A DNA stretch of 17,500 nucleotides from Halisarca cf. caerulea (taxonomy: Eukaryota > Porifera > Demospongiae > Chondrillida > Halisarcidae), in assembly GCA_963170055.1 (NCBI GenBank), contig CAUJGJ010000487.1:742701-760200 (forward strand), given 5' to 3'. The notes under the pieces are model-generated. The model ran no database searches and had not been told where the DNA came from. It was given only the letters and a program-made list of their open reading frames with translations. Below are positions 1 to 17,500 of the stretch, one piece after another (within the stretch, counting starts at the first letter, position 1; each line of letters opens with the position of its first letter). The position numbers and the translations under genes are program-made.

Positions 1-137
1 CCATGTCTCCCTCCCTCTGTGACGTCATTCTCAGACTTGCAATGGCCTGACGAGATACGGCTACGCGAGACTACTCCATATAGACTGTTCGAGGTTCGAG
101 TGGCTGAAGGCGTTATTGTTTCGCGAATTCCCAAGAC
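1..137 (+). promoter_or_regulatory. Putative 5' flank/5'UTR of the PH-RCC1-FYVE gene, with a CRE and a minimal uORF
   Basis: A full palindromic cAMP-response element, TGACGTCA, lies at 20-27, about 110 bp before the start codon. No TATA box is visible. An upstream ATG at 42-44 is followed after one codon by TGA (48-50), making a two-codon uORF if transcription starts before it. The start site cannot be read from the sequence, so both assignments are tentative. Confidence 0.4.
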
Positions 138-12095
<11,958 letters not shown>

Positions 12096-12770
12096 GAAGA
12101 CCTCATTGCAGAGTTGGACAAGTATTTTGTTTGAAAATGAGAAAATTTACTATTTCTGTATAGTGTATGACGTAATTAATGTATCATGTCTTGTATTTTG
12201 TGAAGAAAGTAACAGTTTCTTTGTAAATGATTAATGATCGAGTGTGATTGCTGAGAGATCATCTGTATATCCAAGTTGACATTATAGCTGTGTGTAATTT
12301 CGAGTATTATTACACTATGCTATATTTTATTCTCCCATAGAATAATTCAATTACATGTATTTATAGCCTTGAAGGTCCATTAAATTGCACTTGCAATTGC
12401 CTGTGCACTCTTGTCACATGTACTTTATCATACAATTGCGGCTGTAAATATATATACCAGGGTTCGGATTCTCTGCAACCAATACTCAAACGTAGTGCTC
12501 TGCTATCCTTTCAAAGTAGAGCGCTATCCTTTTACATAGCCGCAGCTCAGGGCAGTCCGGCTATGTAGTCTGGTTCAGGCCGGACCATTTTTTGGCTTAT
12601 TTGTATCCTTTTTTATAAGTATAGTCTAAATCTTCAGAGAAATAGCTCCCTAACTTTGTAATAGTACTCACTGTACAGCAAAGACAGCCCATTGACGTAC
12701 ACGCCGACGTATCGATTCTGCCATTTTTTACCATGTGATGTTTGATTTTTTCACAAAATCAATAAATATA
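12096..12770 (+). other. 3' flank of the PH-RCC1-FYVE gene; probable 3'UTR
   Basis: AT-rich, no coding frame. Possible polyadenylation signals are ATTAAA at 12379-12384 and AATAAA at 12761-12766; neither can be proven here. A small hairpin with 10-bp stem TACATAGCCG lies at 12533-12567, inside a stretch (from about 12460) that may be a further degraded repeat. Confidence 0.4.
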
Positions 12771-13984
12771 AGCATGCACATAAAATATACAGATATTAAT
12801 GAGTTTGCATGTGCATTGAATTTCATGTAATGATAGTTCATGATGCATGCAGAATCTGATCTTCCTTCAGCCATACTTGCTCTGGCTGCAGCTGATCGCA
12901 CTTGAAAATGTCGATTTATATAGTTCGATTTTGACTAGGCTACTTAGGACGCCACAGTGTGAGAACAGCTTCAGCGCCCAAGAAGGGCTCTAAGAGCAGT
13001 CATAAGACAGAGGAGCAGGGCTCTCTGCATCAGCCATGCAGGATAGTCTTACTAGTATCCAAAGCAAGAATTTGGAACTTGAGTCGAAGCTTAAATTATT
13101 CTTTCTTTGAGCATACTTGGTTTCCATCATGGTCTTGTCTTTCTTACATTAACTGTTTGCTTTCAACGATGACTCAAGAGAGATTAAACCATTTGATGAT
13201 ATTGCCTTGTGAACATGGAATATCATTAAAATGGTTAATCTCTCTTGAGTTATTGCTGAATTGCCTAAAATAGCAATGTAGTCGTTAGCTAATTAAAGCT
13301 CACACAGAGAACAGCTGCAGGTTTTGGCAAATTCTGAGGAAGAACTATATATTGTATATTATTACATTACTTGCATACTGTAAGTATATTCTATGCGCCG
13401 CATGCATGTGACGTATGGAGTATACTTTAAATAAATAAATTTAATAAAATAAATTTAAATGTTGACTGTGGACTGACCACCTTTAAAGAGCCCATACAAC
13501 CTCGATCGGATCTGCCGCTATTCCTTACGCTGGAAGCTAGCGCTATGCCTACCATTTCTGTATAGGTTGTGTGTAATTGTTTCCTGTGGGTGAAGCCACA
13601 CAAGTGAAACATGTTTAGTCCTCTGTGGTGATGTCACTCAGGTGATAATTAATTCACTTCTAGCACCAGTTGTAGCCTGCATCCAGGTCCAGTTGTACTA
13701 GCCTGCATCCAGAACTGGAATTTTACTGTGGCTTGCAAAAGCATCACTCTGCAAAAACTAATATCCCTTATCTGTTACCAGGGGGGAGCACTATGCCTTC
13801 AAAAAATCCTGGGGAGAACCCTGTATGTGCATATTAAACTATGTAGGTGAAATCTAAAATTTATACTACAAATGTAGGTGCTCGTAGGAATGACATGAAA
13901 TGAAGGTATCTGCCCTAAGACCATGATTAAAAAACAATGTCATTTAAAATTGAAGTTGTTTTAATAATTATTGTATTAAAGGAA
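12771..13984. other. Intergenic stretch without a convincing gene
   Basis: An open frame of 104 codons at 12959-13273 has no recognisable domain, and its C-terminal third runs through a hairpin. AT-rich sequence near 13425-13460 contains several AATAAA motifs. Confidence 0.5.
13171..13251. repeat. Hairpin with arms of about 35 bp
   Basis: GACTCAAGAGAGATTAAACC at 13171 faces the reverse complement of GGTTAATCTCTCTTGAGTT ending at 13251; pairing continues through the ATTTGATGATATT / AATATCATTAAAAT segment with a few mismatches. Confidence 0.85.
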
Positions 13985-14293
13985 AGTTTTTAATGGAAAC
14001 CACTACCCAGGAAAGGGCGGCATCCAGCCACCTCGTGCCTCCCTAACGGACCTAATGGTTATGGAAGTCTAGGGCAACCAAACCTAGCCTAGCCTAGTTA
14101 GTCTGGAAAGGAGGTCTTACACCCTCAACAGCAGACATAATGGTCAAATAAGTCTAGGGCAACCAAACCTAGCCTAGCCTAGTTGGTCTACTATGGGGAA
14201 AAACAGCCTGAGGAAAAGTGGACTTCCGCTGGGATTGAACCGGCGACCTTCAGCTTTGTACGCTGATGCTCTACCTTCTGAGCTAGGAAGCCC
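13985..14293 (-). mobile_element. Putative tRNA-derived SINE, minus strand
   Basis: A tRNA-like head (14219-14293) is followed on the minus strand by a body of about 230 bp. The body contains a segment repeated at an 85-bp offset (14053-14104 and 14138-14189, sharing GTCTAGGGCAACCAAACC and TAGCCTAGCCTAGTT). No target duplication or tail could be fixed, so the borders are approximate. Confidence 0.45.
14219..14293 (-). pseudogene. tRNA-like sequence (SINE head or tRNA pseudogene)
   Basis: Read on the minus strand it has a cloverleaf: acceptor GGGCTTCC/GGAAGTCC (8 bp, one more than normal), D arm TAGCTCAGAAGGTAGAGC, anticodon stem TCAGC/GCTGA around GTACAAA, T arm GCCGG-TTCAATC-CCAGC with one C:A mismatch, and terminal A. 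With U33 in place the anticodon would be ACA, which is unusual. A and B boxes are intact. The long acceptor stem and odd anticodon argue against a working tRNA. Confidence 0.55.
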
Positions 14294-14295
14294 AT

Positions 14296-14372
14296 CCATG
14301 CTACAGGGTGGGTGTGTCCAGTGGTATATAGATGCTGTGCTGCAGGGTGGGTGTGTCCAGTGGTATATAGAT
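14296..14372 (+). repeat. 35-46-bp minisatellite, part 1
   Basis: Two units of GCTGCAGGGTGGGTGTGTCC followed by AGTGGTATATAGAT. The array is cut by an inserted element at 14373 and continues at 14821. Confidence 0.9.
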
Positions 14373-14820
14373 CAGGGGTGTAGCAGTGTGTACCAGGTTG
14401 GTCAGGCAAATTGCCCTTTAACATTTAGAGTATCGTATACCCTGTTGTAAGCAAAGTCTTCATATTTCTTTGGTTGGTGAGAAATGTAGTCTAAGTTCAT
14501 GTGTATTTAGCCATATCAGTTAAATTAGCAGTTTATTTCAGGGATCTGAATGATGGTGGGTGATTGCGTAATCAAAAAATGGCGATTTTTGACGGCGACC
14601 TTTTAACAAGCTTGAAAAATGCCATTTTATATGAACGAATCAACGCTATCTTCACTTAATATAGAAATACACTTACTAATTGTCACTATTGTTAACTATT
14701 GAAAGGTAAATCTTTCAATAGTCCTGGAAAGATTTAGAACATTTAGCTTCCCTTTCTTCCCTAATCTGAATTTGTTGGTCCGGCTGTAGCCGGCCTGCCT
14801 GACCTTGCGCTACGCCTATG
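14373..14820. mobile_element. hAT-like non-autonomous element splitting the 35-bp minisatellite (448 bp)
   Basis: The left end CAGGGGTGTAGC faces CATAGGCGTAGC, the reverse complement of the right end, with 9 of 12 matches. TAGAT is present on both sides (14368-14372 and 14821-14825), and the minisatellite unit resumes in phase (GCTGTGCTGCAG). CAGGGG...GTAGC ends resemble hAT elements, though the clean duplication is 5 bp rather than 8. No coding frame was seen. Confidence 0.55.
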
Positions 14821-15142
14821 TAGATGCTGTGCTGCAGAGTGGGTGTGTCCAGCGGTAGATGCTGTGCTGCAGGGTGGGTGTGTCCAGTGGTAGATGCTGT
14901 GCTGCAGGGTGGGTGTGTCCAGCGGTAGATGCTGTACTGCAGGGTGGGTGTGTCCAGCGGTAGATGCTGTGCTGCAGGGTGGGTGTGTCCAGCAGTAGAT
15001 GCTGTGCTGCAGGGTGGGTGTGTTCAGTGGTATATAGATGCTGTGCTGCAGGGTGGGTGTGTCCAGCGGTTGATGCTGTGCTGCAGGGTGGGTGTGTCCT
15101 GTGGTATATATATATATAGATGCTGTTATGTAGGGTGGGTGT
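14821..15142 (+). repeat. 35-bp minisatellite, part 2
   Basis: About nine units of GTAGATGCTGTGCTGCAGGG plus TGGGTGTGTCCAGCG, with variants ending GTATATAGATG. The last unit carries a short (TA)n. Confidence 0.95.
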
Positions 15143-15169
15143 TTTAATGTGGTTAATTTGTATATTTCA

Positions 15170-15628
<459 letters not shown>

Positions 15629-15995
15629 ATGGAGCTAGCTAGCATGTGCATTGGTATGTAGATACTGTAAGGAATGTCACGCAAGTTGTAATTTAACATC
15701 TGCAGTAGTATAATTGTGTCTAGTGCATTTTGTCCATGTGTGATTAAGAATGTGAACATATAATAATGGGAAATTTCATTGGCATAAGATCAATATTAAA
15801 TTGCTTACAATATGCTCTGCTTGTGGAAACAGTCTCTGTTCACTCAACCTAAAATGTATGCATTTAGTATAATACTATTGGTAAATCACACTTTGTTATA
15901 CACAGCATGATGTAGTTATACTAGATCACACACTGGTTCACTCGATGTATTACGTTACTTATTGTACTTGTTCTTGTGAGCAAGTAAACTGGTTA
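15629..15995. other. Intergenic stretch 3' of the protease homolog
   Basis: No gene seen. No AATAAA or ATTAAA was found on the minus strand here for the protease homolog, so its polyadenylation site is unclear. Confidence 0.5.
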
Positions 15996-16976
15996 TCAGC
16001 AACTGCTGCGCACTCCATTGCTACACTTCCACTGTTTTGTCAAGTAAAACAACTCCTTCGAGAAACGTGTTCCTTGATTGTGAGTGTACGCACTGTGAGT
16101 GTGGACTCCATATGCATACTTGGTGCTGGAAGAATCATGACTAGTGGTTATCACAGGGCCTCCCCCCATGCCACTGCTGGTATCACAACTGTATCGAAGT
16201 CTTCTGTTGTTCTTGACCAACAATCCAGGACGTTTGATATCATAACATCTGCTGCAATAGAGGCAGTAGTAACTTCTTCTTGGTTTGTCACCTGGATATC
16301 CGCACACCTCTCCTGACACAGTTGGCATTGGGTCTCTGTAAGCATAGCCCATCCAGCAACTTGAATAGAAGTCATTTCTATCCAGCAGGATCCAGGCTAT
16401 ATCATAATCATCATTCCCGCACTTACTTCCAGTGTACGTCCACGTGCGGACATCGTCCATGAAGTAGCCTCGTGTGTAACAATTTCTTCTTAAGTACAGT
16501 CCTCTTCCAGTCTTCCACCGTCTTCTGGAACAGTCATAGACACATTCCCTAGATGTGACAGCGTGGTAAGGGCCAATGAGATAAGCCGTGCAACCATTTT
16601 CCATCTCACCAATGGAGCAATATGGGGTCCTTGTGGTAGACTGTAGAAAGCGTCCATCATAGCCAATTATGCTTCGTTTTTCTTCCATTTCAAATGGAAA
16701 AGTGTCGGAAGAGTGGCCATCTTCAAACAAAAATGAATCATTGTCTTTGCGTGATTTCTCAAGGAACTCTATCACTTCATCATCAGTTTGTACGGTTTCG
16801 TTTCCATCCCGATCAATTGACACCAAACGGTAATCGTCAATTTCTTCAGCTGTATAGTGGTGCACCAGTTCATCTAAGGTGTCCGGGTGAAAAAAATCTT
16901 CATTTGCATATGCCGTAGCCAATATTGCCAGAACAGCAAAGCACAGTTCTTGCTTCATGTCAGATTTTCCTAGCAT
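15996..16976 (-). CDS. Secreted V8/PRSS23-like serine protease homolog, probably catalytically inactive
   Basis: An uninterrupted frame of 326 codons. The second Met (residue 7, at 16956-16958) starts a good signal peptide, MKQELCFAVLAILATAYA, so it may be the real start. An acidic pro-like region (about 25-100) is followed by a chymotrypsin-fold domain of the V8-like type: SIIGYDGR, PYCSIG, then GCTAYLIGPYHAVTSRECVY. In active relatives that last segment reads LTAxHCVYD, so the catalytic His is Glu144 here. The Asp motif DIAWILLD is kept (Asp192). The Ser motif, usually CDTxxGMSGSP, is CDTSSGMGGGP, placing Gly271 at the nucleophile. Sixteen or more cysteines fit an extracellular protein. With both His and Ser missing it is likely a pseudoprotease acting by binding. 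The frame is clean and a TATA box is present, so it does not look like a dead gene. Confidence 0.88.
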   Translation of the reverse strand: MLGKSDMKQELCFAVLAILATAYANEDFFHPDTLDELVHHYTAEEIDDYRLVSIDRDGNETVQTDDEVIEFLEKSRKDNDSFLFEDGHSSDTFPFEMEEKRSIIGYDGRFLQSTTRTPYCSIGEMENGCTAYLIGPYHAVTSRECVYDCSRRRWKTGRGLYLRRNCYTRGYFMDDVRTWTYTGSKCGNDDYDIAWILLDRNDFYSSCWMGYAYRDPMPTVSGEVCGYPGDKPRRSYYCLYCSRCYDIKRPGLLVKNNRRLRYSCDTSSGMGGGPVITTSHDSSSTKYAYGVHTHSAYTHNQGTRFSKELFYLTKQWKCSNGVRSSC

Positions 16977-17019
16977 TGCAGCTCAGCTGAACGCGCATGA
17001 CGTTTACAACCAAACGTCC

Positions 17020-17027
17020 CTTTTATA
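17020..17027 (-). promoter_or_regulatory. TATA box of the protease homolog gene
   Basis: Read on the minus strand it is TATAAAAG, 43 bp upstream of the first ATG (16976). A start about 30 bp downstream would fall near 16990-16995, giving a 5'UTR of roughly 15-40 nt depending on which Met is used. Two half-CRE motifs (ACGT context) lie between. Confidence 0.65.
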
Positions 17028-17090
17028 GAAAATCTACAAACACAGCAAAATAGCATAATAATATTAATTATATGCATCATGCCAACATAT

Positions 17091-17126
17091 TCTATATATA
17101 TAATATACATATAATATACATATATA

Positions 17127-17217
<91 letters not shown>
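17091..17217. repeat. (AT)n microsatellite
   Basis: About 127 bp of AT, with ATACAT interruptions in the first third. It lies just upstream of the protease homolog promoter. Confidence 0.96.
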
Positions 17218-17218
<1 letters not shown>

Positions 17219-17500
17219 TAGGATTTGAAAGTACTACAGTGCATTATTTATTGCATTTTGTAGGATTCAAAACTCGCACAACACACAATATAAATTCAGG
17301 AATGAACCCTGGCCTTATTGTAATGCAATCATTAATTTTAAGAATACATAATAACACATAATACAGTTTAATATGGAAATTATTTAAGGCATAAAGAAAA
17401 CCGTGAAATTCAATAGCCAAGTTGTCATAACATTGTACAACGTCTGCAGTAGTGTACTGTAAACACTATGTCATGGCCGGGGGGACTGCTACCCATTGAT
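17218..17500. other. AT-rich flank without a recognisable feature
   Basis: No open frame with family resemblance, no tRNA-like structure and no clear repeat was seen. Confidence 0.5.

Noticed and set aside
13037..13111. Short coiled-coil-like frame starting MQDSLTSIQ and ending FFL
   Set aside because: Only 24 codons between an ATG and TGA, with no donor, homology or partner exon.
12959..13273. A 104-codon frame beginning with an APKKGSK stretch reminiscent of histone H2B tails
   Set aside because: The likeness covers about seven residues only, no histone fold follows, and the frame runs through a hairpin. I see no gene here.
14191..14424. Minus-strand frame containing FLAQKVEHQRTKLKVAGSIP
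   Set aside because: This is the familiar false peptide made by translating a tRNA-like sequence; the tRNA-derived reading explains it.
16151..16918. Several frames overlapping the protease homolog, on both strands
   Set aside because: They are shadows of the 326-codon frame, which alone has a signal peptide, a TATA box and clear family motifs.

Overview
The window looks like nuclear DNA of an invertebrate animal. A 13-exon gene with GT-AG introns occupies most of it, mobile-element relics lie in the introns, and long (GT)n arrays are frequent. A PH-RCC1-FYVE protein next to a secreted V8-like serine protease homolog would fit an early-branching animal such as a sponge. That placement is inference, since nothing in the sequence fixes the species.

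Positions 138-12095 (+): a spliced gene that I rebuilt exon by exon. The 13 exons join without a frame break into 598 residues: an N-terminal PH domain, seven RCC1 repeats (a complete seven-bladed propeller) and a C-terminal FYVE zinc finger with all eight zinc-binding cysteines. This is the domain order of the plant PRAF family. The introns are full of structure: (GT)n arrays, minisatellites that begin exactly at 5' splice sites, decayed copies of an exon start, two related foldback palindromes, three TA-flanked MITEs of pogo/Tc1 type, another TA-flanked MITE, a tRNA-Asp-like relic, and a 1.18 kb terminal-inverted-repeat element that splits a minisatellite.

Positions 12096-15995: no convincing gene. 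The stretch holds candidate polyadenylation signals, two hairpins, a putative tRNA-derived SINE on the minus strand, a 35-bp minisatellite split by a hAT-like element of about 450 bp, and a (GT)n block of about 460 bp.

Positions 15996-16976 (-): an intronless gene for a secreted V8/PRSS23-like serine protease homolog whose catalytic His and Ser positions are Glu and Gly, so it is probably a pseudoenzyme. A TATA box lies about 45 bp upstream. Positions 17028-17500 hold an (AT)n array and unremarkable AT-rich DNA.

The two genes do not look functionally linked. The most unusual feature is the recurrent growth of tandem repeats from the splice donors of the large gene, including one array whose units each carry donor-like sequences.
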